Source: Bacteroidales bacterium (lineage in GTDB: Bacteria; Bacteroidota; Bacteroidia; Bacteroidales; JAADJA01). From it: DNA of 64,000 nucleotides. The translations under genes were made by a program, and so were the position numbers. Below the pieces are notes generated by a model. That model was not told where the DNA came from. It searched no databases and saw only the letters and a list, made by a program, of their open reading frames with translations. The stretch spans positions 151,589 to 215,588 of the forward strand of contig JAIOZL010000005.1 of assembly GCA_021740645.1 (NCBI GenBank), read 5' to 3'. Of the stretch, positions 15,430 to 23,952 are shown in pieces. Position 1 is the stretch's first letter. Every line of letters starts with the position of its first letter.

Positions 15430-15630
15430 ATGAAAAAAGGCATCATCTATTTCGGGATTAAAAAAGCCCAGGAACAAATGGAAGACATCGGGTTAAAGTT
15501 ATTCAGTTCTGCAAAAATATCAGTGCTAATAAACTCACATCGGGGTGAATATTCCCTGGTGTGTATTTATTCTAAAAATGCAGATACTAAAAACGAGAAA
15601 TTTCCTGATAACACATGCCTTATAAACTAA
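15430..15630 (+). CDS. Possible small protein, 66 aa, upstream of barrel 2
   Basis: Starts MKKGIIYFGIKKAQEQMEDI and ends 13 bp before the barrel-2 ATG. The frame extends upstream to an ATG at 15391, but that lies inside the promoter, so 15430 is the likely start. No signal peptide or known motif. Support is positional only: an ATG just downstream of a predicted transcription start and close packing against the next gene. It could instead be an untranslated leader. Confidence 0.4.
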   Translation: MKKGIIYFGIKKAQEQMEDIGLKLFSSAKISVLINSHRGEYSLVCIYSKNADTKNEKFPDNTCLIN

Positions 15631-15643
15631 AAATATCCAAATT

Positions 15644-16396
15644 ATGAAAACAATAAGATATTTACTCGTAGGATTTCTTCTTTCGATGTTCTATTATGGT
15701 TTTGGGAATAACCCGGACGAATGGTCTGGTGAGCCAAAGCAGGTTTTCTGGCACAACTGGATAGTAGGGCTGGATGCCGGATTAACTTCATATTTTGGAG
15801 ACTTAAGTCAATTTGATACGCAAATTGCAGGTAAACTAAATGAAGAGAGCCGCCCTGCCCTGAGTTTAAAATTGACCAAACCGATCAATCCCAAGTTTGA
15901 AATTTCCATACAGGTATTATATGGTGGCGTGCAAAGTGATTATATCCCTTCAAGGGCATTTGTTACATCTTTCTTTGAATTGAATTTACAAGGTAATTTG
16001 AATATACTCAATACCTTAAAACCCAATACTAGTTTTCCACTGAGCCTTAATATCTATGCAGGTGCCGGCAGGATATTCTTAGCAGAAAATTACCATAAGT
16101 ATATGGAAGGATCTTTAACAGGGAATTCAAAAAGCAGCAAAACAGCAAATATGGTTTTTTTGATCGGTGGGAATTGCCAGGTCCCAGTCTCCCCCAAAGT
16201 AAAGATATCACTTGATCTTTCTATGCGTCAGGTGCAAAATGATATGATCGATAATTTTGAGAAGAACAATAATCTGGATTACTACACTTATGTTAGCCTG
16301 GGTGTTAACTATGCAATCAACAATTTAATTTGCCCTTTCAAAAAAGAAAAAAAATACAGGGCACATGAAGGCCTCAGGTTGACGCGCCACAGGTAA
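15644..16396 (+). CDS. Outer-membrane beta-barrel protein, paralogue 2, 250 aa
   Basis: Signal peptide MKTIRYLLVGFLLSMFYYGFG. The mature protein begins WSGEPKQVFWHNWIVGLDAG and repeats SYFGDLSQF, LYGGVQSDY, YAGAGRIF and SMRQVQNDMIDNF at the same spacing as the gene at 14487, so the two arose by tandem duplication. The basic C-terminal tail (KYRAHEGLRLTRHR) parallels the GLKLTQRR tail of paralogue 1. Alternating hydrophobic strands indicate an outer-membrane barrel. Function unknown. Followed by a strong terminator. Confidence 0.78.
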   Translation: MKTIRYLLVGFLLSMFYYGFGNNPDEWSGEPKQVFWHNWIVGLDAGLTSYFGDLSQFDTQIAGKLNEESRPALSLKLTKPINPKFEISIQVLYGGVQSDYIPSRAFVTSFFELNLQGNLNILNTLKPNTSFPLSLNIYAGAGRIFLAENYHKYMEGSLTGNSKSSKTANMVFLIGGNCQVPVSPKVKISLDLSMRQVQNDMIDNFEKNNNLDYYTYVSLGVNYAINNLICPFKKEKKYRAHEGLRLTRHR

Positions 16397-16418
16397 TTAA
16401 GTTGTTATACCTGTGATA

Positions 16419-16441
16419 AGCCCCGCATGCGGGGCTTTTTT
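16419..16441 (+). terminator. Rho-independent terminator
   Basis: Perfect 18-base palindrome AGCCCCGCATGCGGGGCT followed by a T run, 22 bp after the stop at 16396. Confidence 0.9.
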
Positions 16442-16465
16442 TCTGATTCAGCAGAAATTATATAG

Positions 16466-16501
16466 ACAAAAAGATCCCGAATCTAACGATCCGGGATCTT
16501 T
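16466..16501 (-). terminator. Hairpin following the tRNA 3' fragment
   Basis: Ten-base arms AAAGATCCCG / CGGGATCTTT (16470-16501) with a 12-nt loop, and Ts on the minus strand. It sits directly downstream of the duplicated tRNA-Gln 3' fragment, as terminator 16591-16621 sits after the intact tRNA. Confidence 0.6.
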
Positions 16502-16558
16502 AAGTTGACCCATAAGGACTTCCCGCCGGAAAAGGCGGGATAAACTTCTCGTCCTTAT
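16502..16558. repeat. Duplicated tRNA-Gln 3' fragment joined to a nested palindrome
   Basis: 16502-16520 is a 19-base exact copy of 16624-16642, the last part of the tRNA-Gln gene (3' T-stem, acceptor stem, discriminator, trailer). It runs into an 8-bp outer inverted repeat ATAAGGAC / GTCCTTAT (16512-16519, 16551-16558) that encloses a 7-bp hairpin TCCCGCC-GGAAAA-GGCGGGA (16521-16540). Looks like a broken second tRNA copy invaded or replaced by a small palindromic element. No complete cloverleaf is possible here. Confidence 0.65.
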
Positions 16559-16590
16559 TACTATCATATTGGCTATTTGATTCAGGTAAT

Positions 16591-16621
16591 AAAAAAACCC
16601 CAGTTAATCTTGAACCGGGGT
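16591..16621 (-). terminator. Terminator of tRNA-Gln
   Basis: On the minus strand ACCCCGGTT pairs with AACTGGGGT (one mismatch) and is followed by seven Ts. It starts 6 bp past the tRNA discriminator base. Confidence 0.75.
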
Positions 16622-16626
16622 GGAAG

Positions 16627-16697
16627 TTGACCCATAAGGACTCGAACCTTAAACGTCTGAACCAAAATCAGATGTGTTACCATTACACCATGGGTCA
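16627..16697 (-). tRNA. tRNA-Gln (anticodon TTG)
   Basis: 71 bases folding into a full cloverleaf: acceptor stem TGACCCA / TGGGTCA, D-arm with AATGGTAA, anticodon stem TCTGA / TCAGA with loop TTTTGGT (anticodon TTG, reads CAA and by wobble CAG), T-stem TAAGG / CCTTA with loop TTCGAGT, and discriminator A. CCA is not encoded. Standalone transcript with its own terminator. Confidence 0.96.
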
Positions 16698-16923
16698 ATT
16701 TTTAAGAACGTTTATTTGAGGGCGCAAAGGTAATAATTATTTTAAATTCACAAAAAAATTGAGAATTATTTTAGCGACGGCGATATGAATTTAGCAGCCT
16801 GATTCACAATTATAAAAGCATAAAATAGGAGGAGTTAATTAAAGTTAATTAATTCATCCTGATATCTGCAATTGACTCGAAAATGTTTATTTTCGCCCTT
16901 TGAATCAGAAATATTTCACCTCC

Positions 16924-19900
16924 ATGGAATTATACAAGAAATTGAACCGTTTTATTGGTTGGGCAGTGTTTGCCCTGGCCACTCTCGTTTATTTTCTAAC
17001 TTTAGAACCTACAGCTAGTTGGTGGGATTGCGGGGAATATATTGCCACCGCCTATAAGCTTCAGGTAGGACACCCTCCCGGAGCCCCATTATTTCAAATA
17101 ATTGGCCGTTTCTTCTCTCTATTTGCCTTTGGCGATACCTCTAAAGTCGCGTTGATGGTTAATAGTATGTCAGCACTTAGCAGTAGCTTTACTATTTTGT
17201 TTTTATTCTGGACAATCTCCCATTTTGCCAAACGGATTGCTATTCGTGCAGGTGAAGAATTAACTACTGCAAAAACCTATGCCATAATCGGAAGTGCTCT
17301 AGTAGGCTCTTTAGCTTTTACATTTTCTGATTCATTTTGGTTTTCAGCCGTTGAAGGTGAGGTTTATGCCATGTCTTCCTTATTTACTGCAGTTACTTTT
17401 TGGGCCATATTGCGTTGGGAACGTGAGGATGAAAAACATGCTAATCGATGGCTGATTCTCATTGCATACATCATTGGCTTATCTATAGGTGTGCATCTTC
17501 TCAATCTTTTAGCAATTCCAGCTATTGCCTTTGTTTATTATTTTAAAAAATACAAACCCTCTTTAAAAGGGATAATTATTACTGGGATTATATCCGTATT
17601 GGTTCTGGGAATTATTATGAATGGAATAATCCCATGGATCGTGAAACTTTCCAGCCTTTTCGAATTGACTTTTGTAAATTCTTTTGGCCTGCCCTTCAAC
17701 TCTGGTACTGCTTTTTATTTTATTGTCTTGATTGGAGCCATCGTATGGGGCCTGAGGTATACCCGTCGGAATCAAAAAGCCATTTTAAATACTGTGTTGA
17801 TCGGATTTACATTTATTCTTATTGGTTATTCTTCCTTTTTTATGATCATTATACGCTCAGCTGCAAATCCACCTATTGACGAAAATAGTCCTGAAGATGC
17901 TATTAGCCTGCTAGCCTACCTTGCAAGGGAGCAATATGGTGATTGGCCGGTTGCTTATGGCCAGTATTATAACGCTCCAACTGTGGATGTAGGTGATGGT
18001 AACCCTATCTATGTTAAAGATCATAAAAAGGGCAAATATGTAGTTACTGATGATAGAAAAGGGACCATTCCTATCTATGATGAAAGGTTTATGACCATAT
18101 TCCCACGGATGTGGAGTAGTCAAAAAGCATCTCACAAGCAGATGTACAAACAATATGGAAAAGTGAAAGGTAGGCCTGTCGAAGTTGAAGGAAATGATGG
18201 AGAACCAGAAGTTAGAATGGTTCCGACATTTTCTGAAAATCTGCGTTTTTTCTTTACTTACCAGGTGGGCCATATGTATTTTCGATACTTTATGTGGAAT
18301 TTCTCCGGCAGGCAGAATGATATTGAAAGCCAGGGCGAAGTGCAAAATGGTAACTGGATTACTGGCCTGAATTGGTTTGATGAAAATGTGTTGGGTCTGG
18401 GACCCCAGGATAACTTACCCGATAGTATGAAAAGCCGGGCAAGAAATAAATTTTATATGTTGCCATTTTTACTTGGCCTTATTGGTTTTTTCTTTCATGT
18501 TAACAGCCATAAAAAAGATACGCTTATTGTTGTGTTATTATTTCTAATGACTGGCTTTGCCATTATCATCTATCTCAATCAATATCCATATCAACCCAGG
18601 GAGAGGGATTATGCGTATACCGGATCATTTTATGCATTCGCCATTTGGATAGGTCTTGGGGTCATGGGCATTTATGATACACTCCGGAAACGGCTTAATC
18701 CTAAAGTTGCTGCAATATCTGCAACCCTGGCGGCTTTATTGCTTGTGCCGGTTATAATGGCGAAAGATGGATGGGACGATCACGATCGTTCCGGAAAATA
18801 TGCTACTCGTGATTTTGCGAAAAACTACCTGAATTCGTGTGAACCTAATGCCATATTATTTACCAATGGGGATAACGACACTTTCCCTTTGTGGTATGCC
18901 CAGGAAGTGGAAGGGATAAGGACGGATGTTAGGATAGTTAACTTTATGCTTGCATCAGGACATTGGTATATTCATCAAATGATGAATAAAGCCTATGAGT
19001 CAGAGCCATTGCCTTTTACTCTCAGTTACGATCAATACCAGAATGGGGTGAATAATGCCGTGGTATTTTATGGAACGAATATAAAAGAGAATGTGGAGCT
19101 AAAGCAGGTGATTGATTTTATTGCCAGTGAAGATGAAAGAACAAAACTTGCACTGACTACAGGTGAAAAAATTAATTTTTCCCCTACTAAAAATTTCAAA
19201 CTTACGATCGACTCAGCTGATGTTGTCAATAAAGGGGCTGTTCCTGATTATATGAGGAGTAAAATTGTAGATGAGATTAAATGGAAAGTGAAGCAAAGTT
19301 ATCTTTACAAAAATGACCTGATGTTATTGGATATCATCGCTACAAATAATTGGAAAAGACCTATTTATTTTGCCAATCCAAGTAGTTTAAGTAAAGTGTT
19401 GAACGTAGACGAATATTGTCATTTAGAGGGTTTTGTTTACCGGTTTTTACCGGTAAAAGCGGAAGGATATATAAACGGAGTAGGAGGGGTAAATGAAGAA
19501 ATGTCATATGATATTTTTATGAACAGGTGTGCCTGGGGCAACCTAAATGACCCCCACGTTTATGTAGATCGTGAAAGTTACAGGAATTCAATCATTCCTA
19601 AGCAAAACTTTATGCGTACAGCAAGGGCTATGGTTGATAAAGGTGAAAATGAAAAAGCGATTGAGTTACTCGATAAATGCCTGGAAGAGTTCCCGGATGA
19701 AAAGATCGCATTTGACATGTATATGATCCCTTTTATAGAAGTTTATTATGATGCTGGTGCTCCTGAAAAAGCAAACGCTGTTTCAAGGCGTGTATTTGAG
19801 GTTTACGACCAAAATATGAATTATTATTATCGTTTGAATGATAGGTTGATGGATTATTATGAGTCAGATTACAACCAGGCATTAGGTGTGTTGCAGCAAT

Positions 19901-19989
19901 TAAGTATGATGGCCAGATTGAATAAGCAGACAGAATTCCAACAGGAAATCGATAGTGTGTTCAGGGAGCACCTCCAAATAATGGAATAA
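16924..19989 (+). CDS. DUF2723 family polytopic membrane protein, 1021 aa
   Basis: N-terminus LNRFIGWAVFALATLVYFLTLEPTASWWDCGEYIA with the GHPPGAP motif is characteristic of DUF2723 (TMEM260-like), proteins related to membrane O-mannosyltransferases. About ten to twelve hydrophobic segments occupy residues 10-320 and 510-620. The C-terminal 400 residues are soluble with a NGDNDTFPLWYAQEVEGIR element and a TPR-like end. The longest frame opens at TTG 16900; the ATG at 16924 gives a more typical N-terminus. The family is near universal in Bacteroidota; a glycosyl-transfer role is inferred from fold, not shown here. Monocistronic, convergent with lgt. Confidence 0.88.
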   Translation: MELYKKLNRFIGWAVFALATLVYFLTLEPTASWWDCGEYIATAYKLQVGHPPGAPLFQIIGRFFSLFAFGDTSKVALMVNSMSALSSSFTILFLFWTISHFAKRIAIRAGEELTTAKTYAIIGSALVGSLAFTFSDSFWFSAVEGEVYAMSSLFTAVTFWAILRWEREDEKHANRWLILIAYIIGLSIGVHLLNLLAIPAIAFVYYFKKYKPSLKGIIITGIISVLVLGIIMNGIIPWIVKLSSLFELTFVNSFGLPFNSGTAFYFIVLIGAIVWGLRYTRRNQKAILNTVLIGFTFILIGYSSFFMIIIRSAANPPIDENSPEDAISLLAYLAREQYGDWPVAYGQYYNAPTVDVGDGNPIYVKDHKKGKYVVTDDRKGTIPIYDERFMTIFPRMWSSQKASHKQMYKQYGKVKGRPVEVEGNDGEPEVRMVPTFSENLRFFFTYQVGHMYFRYFMWNFSGRQNDIESQGEVQNGNWITGLNWFDENVLGLGPQDNLPDSMKSRARNKFYMLPFLLGLIGFFFHVNSHKKDTLIVVLLFLMTGFAIIIYLNQYPYQPRERDYAYTGSFYAFAIWIGLGVMGIYDTLRKRLNPKVAAISATLAALLLVPVIMAKDGWDDHDRSGKYATRDFAKNYLNSCEPNAILFTNGDNDTFPLWYAQEVEGIRTDVRIVNFMLASGHWYIHQMMNKAYESEPLPFTLSYDQYQNGVNNAVVFYGTNIKENVELKQVIDFIASEDERTKLALTTGEKINFSPTKNFKLTIDSADVVNKGAVPDYMRSKIVDEIKWKVKQSYLYKNDLMLLDIIATNNWKRPIYFANPSSLSKVLNVDEYCHLEGFVYRFLPVKAEGYINGVGGVNEEMSYDIFMNRCAWGNLNDPHVYVDRESYRNSIIPKQNFMRTARAMVDKGENEKAIELLDKCLEEFPDEKIAFDMYMIPFIEVYYDAGAPEKANAVSRRVFEVYDQNMNYYYRLNDRLMDYYESDYNQALGVLQQLSMMARLNKQTEFQQEIDSVFREHLQIME

Positions 19990-20018
19990 CCTAAGGATTG
20001 GTGATTTAAGCTTAAAAG

Positions 20019-20813
20019 CTATTTTGATAAACTTCCCTTTTGGGAGTTATATAAAAAAACTAATCCTGCCAGAATTAATGGGATGCTTAACAATTGACCC
20101 ATATTCAGAATCATATTTTCTTCAAAGCCAACCTGTGGTTCCTTTATAAATTCAATAAGGAAACGAACCGAAAAAAGGAGGGTTAAAAATAATCCAAAAA
20201 TAAGCCCTGGGCGAAGTTGTTCCTGCTTTTTCAAATAGATCATATACAGGATAATAAAAATAATGAGATAACTGAGCCCTTCATATATTTGCGTGGGATG
20301 TTTAGGCAAGGTTTCACCCCAACGAACGAAAATAAATCCCCAGGGAAGGCTTGTTTCAATGCCGTAAATTTCAGAATTCATTAAGTTTCCCATACGAATA
20401 AAAAATCCAGCCAAAGCCACTACAATTACAACGCGGTCTAATATCCATACATAGGGTTTTTTAACTTTTCTTGCAAACAACCAGAGGGCAATCAGGATTC
20501 CAATTGCTGCCCCGTGGCTGGCAAGCCCACCTTCCCATATTTTCAAAATCCTGATTGGATTTGAAAGATAATAGGCCGGTTCGTAAAATAAACAGTGCCC
20601 AAGACGGGCGCCTACGACCGTTCCTACAACCATATAGGTTGTTACTGTGTCCAGCGTTTTAACCGGAATTTTTTCCAGTTTAAAAATCTTTCCAATGATA
20701 ATGTAACCGAATACAAAACCCAGGGCAAAAAGTAGTCCATACCACCGAACAGCTAAACTTCCTAAGGAAAATATTTCGGGATTGACGTTCCAAACGATTG
20801 AAGATATGATCAT
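20019..20813 (-). CDS. lgt: Prolipoprotein diacylglyceryl transferase
   Basis: Transfers diacylglycerol from phosphatidylglycerol to the lipobox cysteine of prolipoproteins in the inner membrane, so it serves the many lipoproteins in this window. Seven hydrophobic segments. Signature motifs: RWYG near residue 23, GGLASHGAAIG (H100, equivalent to the essential H103 of E. coli) and RMGNLMNSEIYG (R140, equivalent to R143). The longest frame begins at TTG 20843, but a full promoter at 20833-20862 overlaps it and would start transcription downstream, so the ATG at 20813 is the start (264 aa). Confidence 0.95.
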   Translation of the reverse strand: MIISSIVWNVNPEIFSLGSLAVRWYGLLFALGFVFGYIIIGKIFKLEKIPVKTLDTVTTYMVVGTVVGARLGHCLFYEPAYYLSNPIRILKIWEGGLASHGAAIGILIALWLFARKVKKPYVWILDRVVIVVALAGFFIRMGNLMNSEIYGIETSLPWGFIFVRWGETLPKHPTQIYEGLSYLIIFIILYMIYLKKQEQLRPGLIFGLFLTLLFSVRFLIEFIKEPQVGFEENMILNMGQLLSIPLILAGLVFLYNSQKGSLSK

Positions 20814-20832
20814 ACTATGTGTATTGAAGGGG

Positions 20833-20862
20833 CAAATATACAAAAGCTAAAATTTCCTGCAA
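20833..20862 (-). promoter_or_regulatory. Complete promoter of lgt (TTG-N19-TATATTTG)
   Basis: TATATTTG at 20840-20833 and TTG at 20862-20860 with 19 nt between, on the minus strand. Predicted transcription start about 20826, a leader of about 12 nt before the ATG at 20813. Confidence 0.65.
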
Positions 20863-20866
20863 TTTA

Positions 20867-21991
20867 TTAATTTACCTTGTTTACAACCTTCAACAATTCA
20901 GAAATCCTCTCATTAAGTGTTAGGTAATCATTGGTTAAAGAAATACCTTGATAATTTTGACAGTCTTTAAGGGCTTTAGAGATATTTATTTTTTTCTGAT
21001 CCATAGAATAGAAAATTCCCTTATCCCTGAATATACGTGCCAGGTATTCTTGCTCTGTTTGGCCAGGAGTGGGAATAAAAATGGCTTTTTTACCCAATAC
21101 CGACAGATCCATGATGGTTGAATAACCAGGTCGTGAAAGAATTATTCTTGAATCCATGATAAGCTCTTTTAAATCCAAACTGTTAAGATGCGAGTAGATA
21201 AAAATATTATCGGATTCATTGTATTTTTCTTTTTCTTCGGGTTTGCCCAGAATTACAGCTGCTTTTATTTTCATTTGCCGCAATTGGGCCAGAGCTTCTT
21301 TTTCAAAATGCGTACGTTGTGGTTCCGGTCCTGACAACATCAAAAGTATATCATAACGAAATTCCGTGCGATTAGTAATTTCTTTGTTATCAAACCGGGA
21401 TAATGGTCCAATAAAAAAAGTTTTAATTCTTGTGGATTTAGTATGCGATAAGCTACCTGAAAGATTGGGTTCGTATTGATTATCAGGGATCCAGCATTCG
21501 GTGAAACTTTTTATGTATCTGAAATTGATCCTGGATAATACAGGTTCAATAAATTTAAGGGCAACAGGGGCTTTTATATACAACTGATGAGTGATAAAAA
21601 CTGAAGGAACTTTGTTGGAATACAGTCCGTAGCGGTTATCTGATATTACCAGGTCAATATGGTGTTCATTAATCAGTTTTTGCAGCATTTTATGTTCCTG
21701 TCTAATAGATTTCAAAAAGCCCGGGATTTGTCTTAGGATTTTAATAACCATCCCAGAATTTTTAGCGGGATAGCTTATATTGTAATTTGGAAAATCAATC
21801 ACTTTGAGATTTGGGAATTCCTGTTTTAAAAATGCCAAAGAACGGTTTGATGCAGCCAGGATAACTTCCACATCTTTTTTTAATATCTCCCGGATCACAG
21901 GCACACATCGCGTAGCATGGCCTATTCCCCAATCGAGTGGACAAACCAATACAGTCGGTTTTTTAATCAATGTAAAGGAATTTTGAGCCAA
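20867..21991 (-). CDS. MurG-like glycosyltransferase (GT28 C-terminal type), 374 aa
   Basis: Two Rossmann-like halves. The N-terminal half starts VLVCPLDWGIGHATRCVPVI, a glycine-rich acceptor loop typical of MurG-like enzymes. The C-terminal half carries SRPGYSTIMDLSVLGKKAIFIPTPGQTEQ, the nucleotide-sugar site motif of GT28 and UDP-glycosyltransferase-like proteins. The frame starts at TTG 21991 and no ATG occurs before residue 80, so TTG there (or TTG at 21970) is probably used. Acceptor unknown; lipid glycosylation is likely. Divergent from dprA with a 64-bp gap. Confidence 0.85.
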   Translation of the reverse strand: MAQNSFTLIKKPTVLVCPLDWGIGHATRCVPVIREILKKDVEVILAASNRSLAFLKQEFPNLKVIDFPNYNISYPAKNSGMVIKILRQIPGFLKSIRQEHKMLQKLINEHHIDLVISDNRYGLYSNKVPSVFITHQLYIKAPVALKFIEPVLSRINFRYIKSFTECWIPDNQYEPNLSGSLSHTKSTRIKTFFIGPLSRFDNKEITNRTEFRYDILLMLSGPEPQRTHFEKEALAQLRQMKIKAAVILGKPEEKEKYNESDNIFIYSHLNSLDLKELIMDSRIILSRPGYSTIMDLSVLGKKAIFIPTPGQTEQEYLARIFRDKGIFYSMDQKKINISKALKDCQNYQGISLTNDYLTLNERISELLKVVNKVN

Positions 21992-22055
21992 ATTACAATA
22001 TTTCTTTAAGCACTAAAAAATTTAAATTATTTTTGAAAATCAAAATACCAAAACG

Positions 22056-23144
22056 TTGTTGTTATACCAGATTGCCATAACATTAATTCCTGGAATTGGC
22101 GATATTAATGCCAAAAAGCTCATATCGTACTGTGGAAGTGCCCGGTCTGTTTTTGAAGAAAAAAAACAAAACCTGATGAAAATACCGGGAATGGGTTTAT
22201 CCACGGTAAATTCCATCCTAAATCAGCAAGTATTAAAGCGGGCTGAGGAGGAACTTTTATTTATAGATAGAAATAATGTAAAAACCTTTTATTTCCTTGA
22301 TAGCGATTACCCTGTTCGGTTAAAAAACTGTATTGATAGCCCTGTAATGTTATATTTTAAGGGTAATATTAATCTTAATTCCAGCAGGGTGATGAGCATT
22401 GTTGGTACAAGAAGAGCAACAGAATATGGCCAGGATATGTGCAATAGTTTTGTCCGGGATTTAGCGGAGGATGGATTACTCATAACAAGCGGATTAGCTT
22501 ATGGAATTGATACGCTTGCACATAAAGCCTCATTGAAATATGGATTACCTACTGTGGGAATACTAGCGCATGGCCTCGACAGGATTTACCCCTACGCCAA
22601 CAGAACTCTTGCAGAAAGTATGCTGGATAATGGTGGCTTACTTACCGACTTTATCAGTAATACAAACCCCGACAGGGAAAACTTCCCTAAACGTAACAGG
22701 ATCATAGCCGGCCTTGCTGATGCCCTTTTGGTTGTTGAATCCGCAAGCAGGGGAGGAGCTCTGATAACAGCCAATATAGCAAACTCATATAACCGGGATG
22801 TTTTTGCCATTCCGGGTAAAATTGGAGATACCTATTCAGCTGGTTGCAATTACTTAATCAGAACAAATAAGGCTGCTTTGGTGCAATCGGCAGAGGATAT
22901 AAAATATTTAATGGGCTGGGAACAAAACAAAGTAAAATCACCAAGACAGGTAAAATTATTCAGGGAATTAAGCGATGAAGAAAGACTTGTGATGGATATA
23001 TTGAAGGAAAATGAAACCTCAAGTATTGACTTTGTAGTATTAAAATCAAAACTTTCAAACTCGAAAATAGCAGCTATTTTATTAGCCCTGGAATTTGACG
23101 GATTAATAAAAAACCTTCCGGGGAAATTATTTAAAGTTTTGTAA
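22056..23144 (+). CDS. dprA: DNA-processing protein DprA
   Basis: Loads RecA on incoming single-stranded DNA in natural transformation. The Rossmann-like core shows MSIVGTRRATEYGQ, ITSGLAYGIDTLAHKASL, GLDRIYPYANRTL, FPKRNRIIAGLADALLVVES and the ending SRGGALITANIANSYNRDVFAIPG. The N-terminal helix-hairpin-helix-like region (LIPGIGDINAKKL) and a C-terminal winged helix (EERLVMDILKENE) are present; 362 aa is a normal length. No ATG lies near the start and an in-frame stop is at 22023, so initiation must use TTG (22056 or 22059) or another rare codon. Confidence 0.95.
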   Translation: MLLYQIAITLIPGIGDINAKKLISYCGSARSVFEEKKQNLMKIPGMGLSTVNSILNQQVLKRAEEELLFIDRNNVKTFYFLDSDYPVRLKNCIDSPVMLYFKGNINLNSSRVMSIVGTRRATEYGQDMCNSFVRDLAEDGLLITSGLAYGIDTLAHKASLKYGLPTVGILAHGLDRIYPYANRTLAESMLDNGGLLTDFISNTNPDRENFPKRNRIIAGLADALLVVESASRGGALITANIANSYNRDVFAIPGKIGDTYSAGCNYLIRTNKAALVQSAEDIKYLMGWEQNKVKSPRQVKLFRELSDEERLVMDILKENETSSIDFVVLKSKLSNSKIAAILLALEFDGLIKNLPGKLFKVL

Positions 23145-23170
23145 GGGCAGACTCATAGGTAGTTTACTTT

Positions 23171-23863
23171 TTATTCGTCATTTTTTATCCGCTTATACTC
23201 CTCGTTAATTTCGAACGCCTTATAATATAGCATTATTACGATGATAAAGATTCCAATACTGAGGAATAACAATAGCCTGTAATCTTCTTTATCGGGAATA
23301 AAACAAAAAAAGTATAAAGCATGAAAAAATGCTGCTCCGAATAAACCAGTCATGGAATCTACGAATTTATTTTCACGCGATTTGCCCATGCCCACAAAAA
23401 AGCCCATAACCACTGCAAAGAAAACATTGGCGATAGTTACTGAGTAAATATAAATTATATTTATTTCGGAATATACTGGCAAAGTAAGGTAAAGAATATT
23501 TCCCATAATGGCAAACCCAAGCCCGATCATTACGCTGTAAACGATACTATCGAGAGGTCCGTTAAAATTACTTTTTGGGAAATTATAGTAACGTAAAATC
23601 AAATATTTCCCAAGCTCTGACCCAATACCCATCACAACAAATGAATAAAAAATACTCCTTCTGATATTTCCAAATTCGTCGATACCAAATTTATGTGCGA
23701 TGAATTGAAACAGGAGGTAAATCACAATACTCCCCATTCCCATAAAAAGACTTGTCAATAGCCCCGGGTATCTGTCCTTTCCTCTTTTTGTCCAGACAAT
23801 ACCAATAACTATTGCGGCAAGTAATGGTCCAAGTAGCAGGGATAAAATATAATGAATGGTCAT
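23171..23863 (-). CDS. PrsW-like integral membrane protein, possibly degenerate protease
   Basis: Seven or eight hydrophobic segments in 230 aa. Motifs align with PrsW intramembrane metalloproteases: GSELGKYL (residues 81-88) in place of the usual EExxK, DSIVYSVMIGLGFAIMGNILY where active members read GLGFA-xx-EN, and FFHALY with H181. Thus the first glutamate of EE is Ser82 and the EN glutamate is Gly121, while E83, K86 and H181 remain. Activity is therefore doubtful. PrsW proteins cleave anti-sigma factors; none is encoded nearby. Convergent with dprA. Confidence 0.7.
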   Translation of the reverse strand: MTIHYILSLLLGPLLAAIVIGIVWTKRGKDRYPGLLTSLFMGMGSIVIYLLFQFIAHKFGIDEFGNIRRSIFYSFVVMGIGSELGKYLILRYYNFPKSNFNGPLDSIVYSVMIGLGFAIMGNILYLTLPVYSEINIIYIYSVTIANVFFAVVMGFFVGMGKSRENKFVDSMTGLFGAAFFHALYFFCFIPDKEDYRLLLFLSIGIFIIVIMLYYKAFEINEEYKRIKNDE

Positions 23864-23883
23864 AACTTATAAGATTTGGTGCT

Positions 23884-23891
23884 CAAATATA
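23884..23891 (-). promoter_or_regulatory. Candidate -7 box (TATATTTG)
   Basis: TAnnTTTG match 20 nt before the ATG at 23863. No TTG at the expected upstream spacing. Confidence 0.4.
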
Positions 23892-23952
23892 CAAAATGAT
23901 TTAAACCAGAAGGACTAGATTATATTTATTTTAACAAATACCCGAATTAAAA

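Noticed and set aside
16502..16520. Second functional tRNA-Gln
   Set aside because: Only the 3' end is present; no D-arm or anticodon arm can be formed.
17911..18345. 144-aa minus-strand ORF
   Set aside because: Lies fully inside the DUF2723 coding sequence, with no signal or motif.
20031..20049. Terminator for the DUF2723 gene inside lgt
   Set aside because: The stem has a bulge and no T tract on the plus strand; it is within coding sequence.
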